Source: Hydrococcus rivularis NIES-593 (GTDB taxonomy: Bacteria; Cyanobacteriota; Cyanobacteriia; Cyanobacteriales; Microcystaceae). Taken from it: 64,000 bases of DNA. The position numbers and the translations under genes are program-made. The notes below the pieces were generated by a model, which saw only the letters and a list, made by a program, of their open reading frames with translations, ran no database searches and was not told the DNA's origin. Each line of letters starts with the position of its first letter. The first letter of the stretch is position 1. Below are positions 18,399 to 25,906 of this stretch, one piece after another. The DNA is taken from contig NZ_MRCB01000004.1 of the NCBI RefSeq assembly GCF_001904635.1, positions 159,284 through 223,283 on the forward strand. Reading direction: 5' to 3'.

Positions 18399-19652
18399 CT
18401 AGCGCGATCGCCTACAAGTCAATAAGCGTTTCAATCGATCCAGAATTCCCAACGCAACCCGAACCAGCAAATGCTTAAAAACTAGCAGGCGATGGCGAAG
18501 GGTTGGAAGGCGCTGAATATAGACTAGCCGCCTGATTGCGGCGGCTAGCTTTCCTTCGAGATTGAGAAAGGAACTGGAGACAACTGCGGCTCCCTTGCCC
18601 AAGGTCAGCATATCTCCCAAGTGCAAATAGCGGAAGGGCTGCAACCGCTTGCCTTGCAAAGCAGCCGCGAGGTTTTTTGCCGCCCGACTTGCCTGCTGAT
18701 AGGCGGCTTGTGCCGTCGCGGGGACGGGTTGGCTGCCATTGCCAACATCCGCCAAATCGCCCAGAGCAAACACTTCTGGATAATCGACCAACTGTAGGGA
18801 CGGATGGATGAGGAGCTTTCCGCGATCGCTTTTAGGGCAATCTAGGCGAGCGATCCAATCTCTGGCTTGAGTTCCCGCTGTCCACAGCACTAGATCGACT
18901 GGCAGCACGACGGTTTTGCCGTCCCGAACGACTGTCATCGAATCGGCTTCAATCGCTGTCACCTCGGTGAGGCGAGCGATTTTAATGTTGCGAGAGCGCA
19001 GCGCTCGGTAGGCAGCCTTGCGAACGCCAGATGGGAAGTTTTTGAGGATTTCCTCTCCCCTTTCGATTAAATGTACTTGTCCTCGCTTGCCCAAGCGATC
19101 GGCTAGCTTGCACGCCAATTCCACCCCGTTAGCACCGCCGCCGATCGCTGCCAGACGAAGGCGCTGGCGATCGCTAGCTTCGAGAATTTTCAGTCTTGCC
19201 TCCAGACGTTCTACATCGGCAAGCGTGCGGAAAGTAAGCGCATGGGTTTGAACCCCAGGGATATTTGCCCAGCGATTCTGAGTCCCAACGGCGAGAACGA
19301 GATAGTCGTAGGCGAGTTCTGCGCCATCGTCGAGTACGACTTGACGAGTTTTGAGGTCAACGCCTCGAATGGTTTGCTGATAAAAAGCAATCTCGGTGCC
19401 GCCGAGTAGTTTCTGATAGGAAGGAGCGATTTCCCAGGGTTGCAATTCTCCCGTAATCAGTTCGTAAAGCAAGGGCGTAAAAAGAAAGCGATCGTTTTGC
19501 TCGACCAGAATCATTTTGCATTTGCCCGCTCTCACCCAAGCAAAGCGACTTAAATACAGAGCCGTATATAAGCCGCCAAAACCGCCACCGAGGATGCAAA
19601 TGCGGATTGGGTTAGCGATCGTTGGTTTCACTTTGTCGCGCATCGACCCCAA
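18399..19652 (-). CDS. Type II NADH dehydrogenase-like FAD oxidoreductase (NDH-2)
   Basis: The 417-residue flavoprotein has two Rossmann motifs: an FAD-binding CILGGGFGGLYTALYL near the N terminus (about 18-33) and an NAD(P)H-binding AAIGGGANGVELA (about 167-179). It also has the TAGTQARDW and FALGDLAD motifs of the pyridine nucleotide-disulfide oxidoreductase fold. Such enzymes oxidise NADH and reduce quinone without pumping protons. Its beginning overlaps the end of the upstream SGNH gene by 41 bp if the first ATG is used; ATG 19643 or GTG 19631 would shorten the overlap. The two genes are probably translationally coupled. Confidence 0.88.
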   Translation of the reverse strand: MGSMRDKVKPTIANPIRICILGGGFGGLYTALYLSRFAWVRAGKCKMILVEQNDRFLFTPLLYELITGELQPWEIAPSYQKLLGGTEIAFYQQTIRGVDLKTRQVVLDDGAELAYDYLVLAVGTQNRWANIPGVQTHALTFRTLADVERLEARLKILEASDRQRLRLAAIGGGANGVELACKLADRLGKRGQVHLIERGEEILKNFPSGVRKAAYRALRSRNIKIARLTEVTAIEADSMTVVRDGKTVVLPVDLVLWTAGTQARDWIARLDCPKSDRGKLLIHPSLQLVDYPEVFALGDLADVGNGSQPVPATAQAAYQQASRAAKNLAAALQGKRLQPFRYLHLGDMLTLGKGAAVVSSSFLNLEGKLAAAIRRLVYIQRLPTLRHRLLVFKHLLVRVALGILDRLKRLLTCRRSR

Positions 19653-20565
19653 TTAATGGTTTTAGCTGTTCGACGAGCTGCTGCGCTCGAATTTTTCTGG
19701 CTTCTGGCAAGAGATGATAATGGGTATCGGCAAATAAACTTGAATCGGTTTTAAGATTTAACGAGTCTTTTTCATAGATGAGGGGAGCAATTTTAGCCAG
19801 TTCTTGAGCCGTTTTTTTCACGCTAGCAATTGTTTTTTCGTCCTTGCTCGCGTAAACCCAGGGCAGCGACAGAATGAGTCTTCCTCCTTTTGCTTCCACT
19901 TCTTGACGAAATTGACTAATCCGCTCGATCGCATGGCTGGAAATGGGGCTATCGATTGGCAGTTGCCACCACTGACCGACTCGCTCTTTCGTGACTGTAG
20001 GGTCGCCGCGATCGCTCACGGGATCGGAATAGTACCCCGTCATTTTTCCCCGCTCGACCCAATCTACCGCAGATTTGGTTAGCGCTCTCAGGCTCGGAAT
20101 CCCAAGCAGCCAAACCTCTTGAGCGAGTTCTTTGGGTGGGATTCCGCCCAATCCCGGTCGGGCGATCGCCACGCCAAAACTAGCAGAGCGATCGCCCAAA
20201 CCATTATCATCTAGCAGGATTAAATATTCGGGAATCAGCAGAACGATATCCCCAGAACGCACTTGGTCTATGACGCTCGGTAGGATTACGTCTAGACCGA
20301 CGGGTCCGTCCAATCCCAGATTCACTACCGGAATTCCCAATCCCCTTTCGATCGCTTTGGAATCGATGGTGTAGTGAGCGCCTGACCCGCCAGTCACCAA
20401 CAAGCGTCTGGGAGCTTGGATCTGAGCTGCTATTGCCATTTTGTCTTCATACATCTGACGCAGCCAGCTCAACTCGCCGCCGTAGTAAACGTTATAAACG
20501 AACCCTAACGACCACGCTGCACCCACTGCGATTAGGTAGGGAACAAGCCCAAGCAGTTTTCCCAT
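19612..20565 (-). CDS. SGNH-hydrolase-like protein with N-terminal membrane anchor
   Basis: The 317-residue protein has one N-terminal helix (about 5-24), then GGSGAHYTI (about 58-66) in the position of the GDS nucleophile block. It also has NLGLDGP, and a late ADTHYHLLPEA segment (about 286-296) carrying the D-x-x-H pair. The pattern resembles the SGNH partner of the MBOAT gene at 10580, but no MBOAT gene is adjacent here. It is probably an extracytoplasmic esterase or acyltransferase. The gene overlaps the start of the NDH-2 gene. Confidence 0.7.
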   Translation of the reverse strand: MGKLLGLVPYLIAVGAAWSLGFVYNVYYGGELSWLRQMYEDKMAIAAQIQAPRRLLVTGGSGAHYTIDSKAIERGLGIPVVNLGLDGPVGLDVILPSVIDQVRSGDIVLLIPEYLILLDDNGLGDRSASFGVAIARPGLGGIPPKELAQEVWLLGIPSLRALTKSAVDWVERGKMTGYYSDPVSDRGDPTVTKERVGQWWQLPIDSPISSHAIERISQFRQEVEAKGGRLILSLPWVYASKDEKTIASVKKTAQELAKIAPLIYEKDSLNLKTDSSLFADTHYHLLPEARKIRAQQLVEQLKPLIGVDARQSETNDR

Positions 20566-20641
20566 TAGCCCTTAATAATTCTTAATCTCAATCATATCAA
20601 CAACACTGGTTCGTGTCATTGGCGATCGGGAGTCAGGAATC

Positions 20642-20670
20642 GTACAGACGCGATAGGAGCGCGCCTGTAC
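20642..20670. repeat. Imperfect palindrome of the GACGCGAT type
   Basis: GTACAG and CTGTAC arms enclose ACGCG and CGCGC half-sites around a short loop. Palindromes of this kind, with GACGCG arms, are common dispersed intergenic repeats in cyanobacterial genomes. Confidence 0.55.
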
Positions 20671-20676
20671 CTAGTT

Positions 20677-20771
20677 ATACCATTTTGGATGAAAGGATTT
20701 TGGATTGAGAAACCCTTTCTACGATTGAATTGTGTAAATTCATCTGTCGCCTTCTTATTTCAAATTGGTAT
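20677..20771. repeat. MITE-like element bounded by ATACCA inverted ends
   Basis: ATACCATTTT at 20677 and AAATTGGTAT at 20762 form 10-bp inverted ends with one mismatch, about 95 bp apart, enclosing non-coding sequence that includes the GAAAGGATTTTGGATTG word of the dispersed repeat. An element with the same ends lies at 49022-49117. Confidence 0.5.
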
Positions 20772-20880
20772 TAGATCGATTACCTTAAATATTGGCTACA
20801 AATCTCTTTCCCCGTCCTCTCCTCTCCCAGTCTCCCCATCTCCGGGTCCCCCCACTCCCACCTATTTCTCACAGGAGTGA

Positions 20881-20922
20881 TAGGCTAAAGATAGCAAAAA
20901 AATCCTTTTTTCTCGGTCAAAT
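20881..20922 (+). promoter_or_regulatory. Leader of the Rre1-like gene, similar to a second copy at 28366
   Basis: The 42 bases before the start codon (AGATAGC, an A-run, then TTCTCGGTCAAAT) are closely matched by the stretch at about 28366-28425. The match continues into the first codons of the gene, except that the second copy has ATC in place of the ATG. No clear ribosome site is visible. Confidence 0.5.
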
Positions 20923-21594
20923 ATGCCTCTTTTGATCCTGATCGCAGATGACGATCCAGGAATTCGATTAGCCGTTAAAGATTATCTAGAACTCGCAGGA
21001 TATTCGGTCATTACTGCTCAAAATGGACAAGAAGCGCTCTCCCTGTTGGAAACCTATCACCCTTACCTGCTGGTTTCCGATATCAAAATGCCAGGAAAAG
21101 ACGGTTACGATCTCGTTAGGCAAGTGCGCCAACGTCCCGAATTCCGACTGCTGCCCGTTATCTTTTTGACACAGAGAAATACGACCGAAGAGCGAATTAT
21201 TGGCTATCAGGCAGGATGCGATGTCTATCTGCCTAAGCCCTTTGCAATGGAGGAACTGGGGGCAGTGATTCGCAATCTGTTAGAGCGATCGCAGATGATT
21301 CAGTCTGAAAGACAATTCTCCGATCGCCAATCTAGTCATAAACCTTTACAGGCACGAGAAGGAAACGAGCGAGTCCCTTGTGTCGAACCACCTCCCTCTT
21401 TCAAGTTTACTCAGCGAGAAGAACAGGTTCTGAGCTTACTGACGAAAGGACATTCTAATGCCGAGATTGGCAACGAGCTTCATTTAAGTCCTAGAACCGT
21501 CGAAAAGTACGTTAGCAGCCTTCTCAGAAAAACAGAAACTAGCAATCGAGCCGAATTAGTCCGTTTTGCTTTAGAGCACCATTTGGTCGATTAG
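20923..21594 (+). CDS. NarL-type response regulator, Rre1/Ycf29-like
   Basis: The 223-residue protein has a receiver domain (1-120) with D10/D11, phospho-acceptor D53 (VSDIKMPGKDGYDLV) and LPKPF lysine. A short linker and a C-terminal LuxR/NarL helix-turn-helix follow (about 158-220, with SNAEIGNELHLSPRTVEKY). The blocks VRQRPEFRLLPVIFLT and AVIRNLLERSQMIQSE closely resemble Rre1 (Ycf29 in red algal plastids), a stress-related regulator. It may be the orthologue or a paralogue, since the acceptor region differs from what I remember for Rre1. It converges on the phosphatase gene, with 9 bp between stops. Confidence 0.85.
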   Translation: MPLLILIADDDPGIRLAVKDYLELAGYSVITAQNGQEALSLLETYHPYLLVSDIKMPGKDGYDLVRQVRQRPEFRLLPVIFLTQRNTTEERIIGYQAGCDVYLPKPFAMEELGAVIRNLLERSQMIQSERQFSDRQSSHKPLQAREGNERVPCVEPPPSFKFTQREEQVLSLLTKGHSNAEIGNELHLSPRTVEKYVSSLLRKTETSNRAELVRFALEHHLVD

Positions 21595-21603
21595 CCAGAG
21601 ACT

Positions 21604-22092
21604 TTAAGGTTTTCTGCCATTATTTAAGTCGCTGACGTGATTCAACAACCCTTCACAGGCATCCAAGAGCAAATTGATAACTTTCTCAAAACCCTCTCTA
21701 CCGCCATAATAAGGATCTGGAACTTCTTTGGCTTGATAGCGAGTAGCAAATTCACAGATTAACTTTACTTTGTCGCTATGTTGCTTCTGAGGGTCGAGAG
21801 CGAGAATATCCCAATAATTTTCGCGATCCATTGCTAAAATTAAGTCAAATTTTTCAAAATCGTCAATCTGAAATTGTCTGGCCTTGCCTTTCATAGAAAT
21901 CCCGCGAAGTGCTGCGGCTTCCGCCATCCGACGGTCGGGAGGAGAACCGATATGATAGCTCGAAGTTCCGGCTGAATCGCAAATAATTTCTTCGCTCAAA
22001 CCTGCCCGTTCGATCAGATAATTCATGATATTCTCTGCTGCCGGAGAACGACAAATATTCCCCAAACAGACAAAAAGTAATCTGTAAGCCAT
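21604..22092 (-). CDS. Low-molecular-weight protein tyrosine phosphatase
   Basis: From ATG 22092 the 162-residue protein begins MAYRLLFVCLGNICRSP, with the CX5R P-loop C9-R15 and the general-acid aspartate in VPDPYYGG (about residue 123). It hydrolyses phosphotyrosine (or phospho-arginine) by a cysteinyl-phosphate route and is cytosolic. The open frame extends 19 codons further upstream but the family starts here. In bacteria such enzymes often control polysaccharide export kinases, which would suit the glycan genes nearby; that link is inference. It shares a 59-bp divergent promoter region with the OmpA-like gene. Confidence 0.92.
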   Translation of the reverse strand: MAYRLLFVCLGNICRSPAAENIMNYLIERAGLSEEIICDSAGTSSYHIGSPPDRRMAEAAALRGISMKGKARQFQIDDFEKFDLILAMDRENYWDILALDPQKQHSDKVKLICEFATRYQAKEVPDPYYGGREGFEKVINLLLDACEGLLNHVSDLNNGRKP

Positions 22093-22151
22093 AAATATCG
22101 GTTGAGTGCCATCAAAATTAAGATTATAACCACAGTGGAGATCGCACACGA

Positions 22152-22787
22152 ATGCGATCGCTTAATTTTTTAAGCATATTTGCATTATTTGTAGGTTCAT
22201 CCTGCTTTACCATTGCCTGTCATTCTCAGTCAGAAACTACTGAGTTGCAACCCCCTTTATCTTCTCAGCCTAAACCCGATCGTCTAACGGTTGAAAGACC
22301 AACGGTTCGACAACCAGAAATTCGGCAACCAAAAGTCGAAGCTCCCCAAGTTACGATTCCAGAAGTGCAAATTCCGGAAATCACTTTTCCTGGCATTCGC
22401 GTACAACAGGGTCAAAATTCAACTGTTATTACTATTGCTGCTGATATACTATTCGATTTCGATCGAGCAACCCTTCGACCTGATGCCGAAGCTGCACTGC
22501 GACAAATCAGTGCTGCAATTGCTAAACACTATCCCCAGAATCCGATGCAAATTCAAGGACATACGGATGCGATCGGAAGTGATTCGTATAATCAAGATTT
22601 GTCGGTGCGTCGCGCTGTTGCTGTCAAGCAGTGGTTGCAACAACAAGGAAATGTGGCTGCATCGCGCATGACTACGATCGGTTACGGTGAATCTAGACCT
22701 GTAGCTGCCAATACAAAGGCAGATGGTTCAGACAATCCTGAAGGACGACAAAAAAATCGTCGAGTGGAAATTGTCATTCGTCGCTGA
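22152..22787 (+). CDS. OmpA-family peptidoglycan-binding lipoprotein-like protein
   Basis: The 211-residue protein has a signal sequence with a lipobox-like cysteine (FTIAC, about residue 23). A proline-rich spacer follows, built from degenerate R-Q-P-x-V/I and I-P-E-V units (about 45-85), then an OmpA C-terminal domain (about 97-211) with DFDRATLRP, IQGHTDAIGS and NRRVEIVI. The domain binds peptidoglycan non-covalently, and the protein is probably outer-membrane or periplasmic. The start codon is embedded in a HIP1 octamer (ATGCGATCGC). Confidence 0.88.
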   Translation: MRSLNFLSIFALFVGSSCFTIACHSQSETTELQPPLSSQPKPDRLTVERPTVRQPEIRQPKVEAPQVTIPEVQIPEITFPGIRVQQGQNSTVITIAADILFDFDRATLRPDAEAALRQISAAIAKHYPQNPMQIQGHTDAIGSDSYNQDLSVRRAVAVKQWLQQQGNVAASRMTTIGYGESRPVAANTKADGSDNPEGRQKNRRVEIVIRR

Positions 22788-22942
22788 CAACGGAAGTAGT
22801 GAAAATGGTCAATCGTGGTGATAACAGGTCATTTTTCCTTAGCGATCGCGCCAGGGGTTGCTCAATTGTGACACAGCTATTTTACCTTGGGGATGATTCT
22901 GTGTTATTGGAAAGATAAGTTATCTACAAATTCAATTTCATA

Positions 22943-24070
22943 ATGTCTACCCCTCGTTCTGGATATACTTTACCCGTGTTTGCTTGTGCATCTGCGATCG
23001 CGGCGTTGCGCTATTTACATCGAGACGAGATTGGAGATACGATTTCACTGGATTTAATCGAACCCGCCCAAATTGTTGAAATTTCCATCGAACAAGTCGC
23101 TCGTATTGGCGAAAATAGTGCTCTGGCAATTACTCGCAGCGATCCAGGGGATAATTTAGATTTAACTCGCAATACTCCGGTTTGGGCATTGGTAGAAATA
23201 GAGGTGCAGCGATCGCATCCAGAACAGATTATCATTCAAGGTGGCGAAGGAGTTGGCAAACAAATCGATAATGAAGGGAAAGCGGCAATTTATAGTTACG
23301 CCCAACGGCTGTTACGAGAGAATCTGCAAAGACTCCTCAAACCAGAAGAGAAAATTCTCGTAACGATTATTTTACCGGAGGGGCGCAGGCTGGCAGAACG
23401 AACCTCCAATGAGGCTTTTGGCGTAGTTGAAGGGCTGTCTTTACTGGGAACGACAGGAATTTCTCAACCGTTGAGCGCACCGAGTCAGTTGGAAGCTTTT
23501 CAGGAAGAATTAACGATTAAAGCAAAGCAATGCGATCGCTTGGTTTTTTGTGTAGGAGAAAATGGACTAGATTTAGCCCAGCAAATGGGAATTCACCCAG
23601 AACAATTAATTAAAACCGCGAATTGGTTGGGTTCTATGTTAGTTGCCGCAGCTATGCAACAAGTGCGATCGATTTTGCTGTTTGGCTACCACGGCAAACT
23701 GATTAAATTAGCAGGCGGAATTTTCCATACCCATCACCACTTGGCAGACGGACGCTTGGAAATTTTGACGGCTCATTGCGCTCAAATTGGATTGCCCACA
23801 CCAATTTTGCAACAAATATTTACAAGTTCTACCGCAGAAGCCGCTTTGAAACTGCTGCGGGAGATAGACGAACGAGAGGGAAGCAATTGGGTTGAGCAAG
23901 TGTACGGCGCGATCGCGCAAACCATCGATCGCCGTTCTCAAGACTATATTCGCAAGCAAGCTGAAAAAGAAGTGCAAGTCGGTTCGATTTTATTTGACCG
24001 AAAGCGATCGATTCTCGTCAGTTCTCCGATGGGGAAAACACTGTTAGATCGCCTTCGCGCAAATAGATGA
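22943..24070 (+). CDS. cbiD: Cobalt-precorrin-5B (C1)-methyltransferase CbiD
   Basis: The 375-residue protein has the CbiD opening (SGYTLPVFACASAIAAL), the LNPARM-independent TRNTPVWALVEIEV region and the glycine-rich IQGGEGVGKQID segment. It is full length. CbiD S-adenosylmethionine-dependently methylates C1 of cobalt-precorrin-5B in the anaerobic cobalamin pathway, in the cytosol. No other cobalamin genes are adjacent, and I see no clear cobalamin riboswitch in the 155-bp upstream spacer. Confidence 0.9.
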   Translation: MSTPRSGYTLPVFACASAIAALRYLHRDEIGDTISLDLIEPAQIVEISIEQVARIGENSALAITRSDPGDNLDLTRNTPVWALVEIEVQRSHPEQIIIQGGEGVGKQIDNEGKAAIYSYAQRLLRENLQRLLKPEEKILVTIILPEGRRLAERTSNEAFGVVEGLSLLGTTGISQPLSAPSQLEAFQEELTIKAKQCDRLVFCVGENGLDLAQQMGIHPEQLIKTANWLGSMLVAAAMQQVRSILLFGYHGKLIKLAGGIFHTHHHLADGRLEILTAHCAQIGLPTPILQQIFTSSTAEAALKLLREIDEREGSNWVEQVYGAIAQTIDRRSQDYIRKQAEKEVQVGSILFDRKRSILVSSPMGKTLLDRLRANR

Positions 24071-24133
24071 AGAGAGAGGGAGGTGTAGGGAGTGTTGGTA
24101 GATTAAAATTATAAGCGGTCAGCGCCCGATAGT

Positions 24134-25783
24134 TCACGAATCTTCGATCACGAATTCAAGAATTTGACCGTAAGGACTGCCAAACTTCAACTGTACGCCC
24201 GACTCTAGAGAAATTTCTTGATGGTGAACTTTGTGCCATTCGCCAGCACAGTAAACCAACGTCCCGAAGCGAGAAAAATCTCTGAGGAAATAAGTGTATT
24301 GTCTATTAGCGGTGGAGGAAGTGTCTCGACAGATGATCTCGGCGTGTCGGCGACCAACCCATCTTTCCTGAAGCACCAAGTCGTTTTCTGGATGACGACC
24401 AACTCTCATCAATCCGCCATAAATTCGCCAAATCTTATCGCTGCGTTCTAGGGAATGAAGATAGGCAGCGGGAAAATCGTCGCGATCTACACTCGGTATC
24501 GTGGTTGGGAGTTGGGTAATTCCCTCCTCGATGGGTTGCAGCAGTTCGCCATCAAATTGGGGATGCATGTAAAGAATCGGCAGCGTCCAAGCAGGTTGAT
24601 TGAATTTGTAGAGGGAGAGCAACTGTTGTCTGGCAACTCGGACTGCTTGGTCGATCGACAAGCGTTGCGCTAGGGCTTTAGTAAATGCTTGAATAAAACT
24701 TAATGCCTCGCGATCGGCAATGGAATCCCGCATCCCCAAAACGGCAGGGACTCCATGGTGAATTAAAACTTCTGCCAAACTGCTGCGCTCGATTGTCTGT
24801 TGTCCCATGCAGTCGGGTTGTGCGCCCCAGCAGGCGTTAAACACTGCTAGAATAACGCGATTGCGAACTAGAACTTGCGCCAGCTCCGTCCCATTCATGA
24901 TGGCATTTGGTCCCAAAAATAACAAACCGCCATCGGGCGCGGGCATGCCATGACCTGCATAGAAAAGGACATTATACATTCCCGTATCTAAAGTGTCGAT
25001 CAGTTGGGCTGGCGTAGGTTGTACGAGAGTGCGAACGCTAGCAGAAACCCGGAACGCCGAAGAGTTAATCGCGCTAGCCACGCGCGCTCCTTCTTCGATC
25101 GCTTGTGCCAGGGCGGCAGCTTCGGTTTCGAGTTGTAAGGTTTTAGAAGAACTGCGAATCGAGTCCGACTGAGTTTCTCGCGGATCTAGCGGGTTTTGGT
25201 CTTGTCCGAGCACTAATAAAATATTGAGTGAGTCGCCCGATTGTTGAGGGGCTAGAGGATCTACATTACTGGTCGTTCGACTGAAGAGGATTTGAGGATC
25301 GAGAGAAATAGACTGTTTGCCCACTTCCGGTTGCATAATTTCCCACGGTAGCGGAATTAAATTAGGGTCGCGAATTTCTAATCGCACCCGCAGAAGTTTA
25401 TTTTGTCCCATCGCCATTCCCCGACTTTGGGCTAAGCTCTGACGGATGGGATCGTCAAACACCCACTGCCAGAGACTGATGCCTAACTCCTGCATCAGTC
25501 GTCCGCCATAGTTCTCTTTCGGACTAGAAAGCGGCAAGTTAAACGGCAGCAGAGAGGTAGAAGGGTCTCGGTGAGCGACGGGAATGTGAAATTCGCTTTG
25601 TAAGGAAAACATTTCCTGCCATGCCAGCCATTTTCGCGTTAAAGTTGGCGACCAAATTGAGTCATGATGAACGTAACCTCCCGGTAAGGGAGATTGAATT
25701 ACCCAAGTAGCAAAATTTTCAGGTCCTGCTGAGGTCAAACGAGCGATCGCTAGACTGAGGCAGGGAATTTCCCTGACAGACAT
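24134..25783 (-). CDS. CHAT-domain (caspase-like) protein with C-terminal FHA domain
   Basis: The 549-residue protein has a CHAT peptidase-like domain (about 130-430) with the candidate catalytic dyad H278 (FYAGHGMP) and C318 (VFNACWGAQ). An FHA domain follows (about 450-545) with the RVGRHPENDLVL and RRHAEI phosphothreonine-binding motifs. CHAT proteases belong to the caspase clan; FHA domains read phosphothreonine. It has no signal peptide. It lies 123 bp downstream of a PP2C phosphatase gene on the same strand, suggesting a common phospho-controlled system. Substrate and trigger are unknown. Domain assignments are secure. Confidence 0.88.
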   Translation of the reverse strand: MSVREIPCLSLAIARLTSAGPENFATWVIQSPLPGGYVHHDSIWSPTLTRKWLAWQEMFSLQSEFHIPVAHRDPSTSLLPFNLPLSSPKENYGGRLMQELGISLWQWVFDDPIRQSLAQSRGMAMGQNKLLRVRLEIRDPNLIPLPWEIMQPEVGKQSISLDPQILFSRTTSNVDPLAPQQSGDSLNILLVLGQDQNPLDPRETQSDSIRSSSKTLQLETEAAALAQAIEEGARVASAINSSAFRVSASVRTLVQPTPAQLIDTLDTGMYNVLFYAGHGMPAPDGGLLFLGPNAIMNGTELAQVLVRNRVILAVFNACWGAQPDCMGQQTIERSSLAEVLIHHGVPAVLGMRDSIADREALSFIQAFTKALAQRLSIDQAVRVARQQLLSLYKFNQPAWTLPILYMHPQFDGELLQPIEEGITQLPTTIPSVDRDDFPAAYLHSLERSDKIWRIYGGLMRVGRHPENDLVLQERWVGRRHAEIICRDTSSTANRQYTYFLRDFSRFGTLVYCAGEWHKVHHQEISLESGVQLKFGSPYGQILEFVIEDS

Positions 25784-25835
25784 TCTCTCTTTTTTACTGA
25801 TTGCGCTATGAAAGTATTGTTACACAGTCTCCTAT

Positions 25836-25855
25836 GAATTCTGAATGCAGAATTC
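25836..25855. repeat. Perfect palindrome in the CHAT/PP2C spacer
   Basis: GAATTCTG and CAGAATTC form an 8-bp stem with a 4-base loop. No T-run follows, so it is a weak terminator candidate; similar EcoRI-site palindromes occur as short dispersed repeats. Confidence 0.45.
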
Positions 25856-25906
25856 TAAATTCTCAATTGAGTAACTTGCTTGCCAATCGGTCATAATTAT
25901 GATAAG

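Noticed and set aside
22788..22942. Cobalamin riboswitch upstream of cbiD
   Set aside because: The 155-bp spacer is too short and shows no B12-box-like core that I could recognise.
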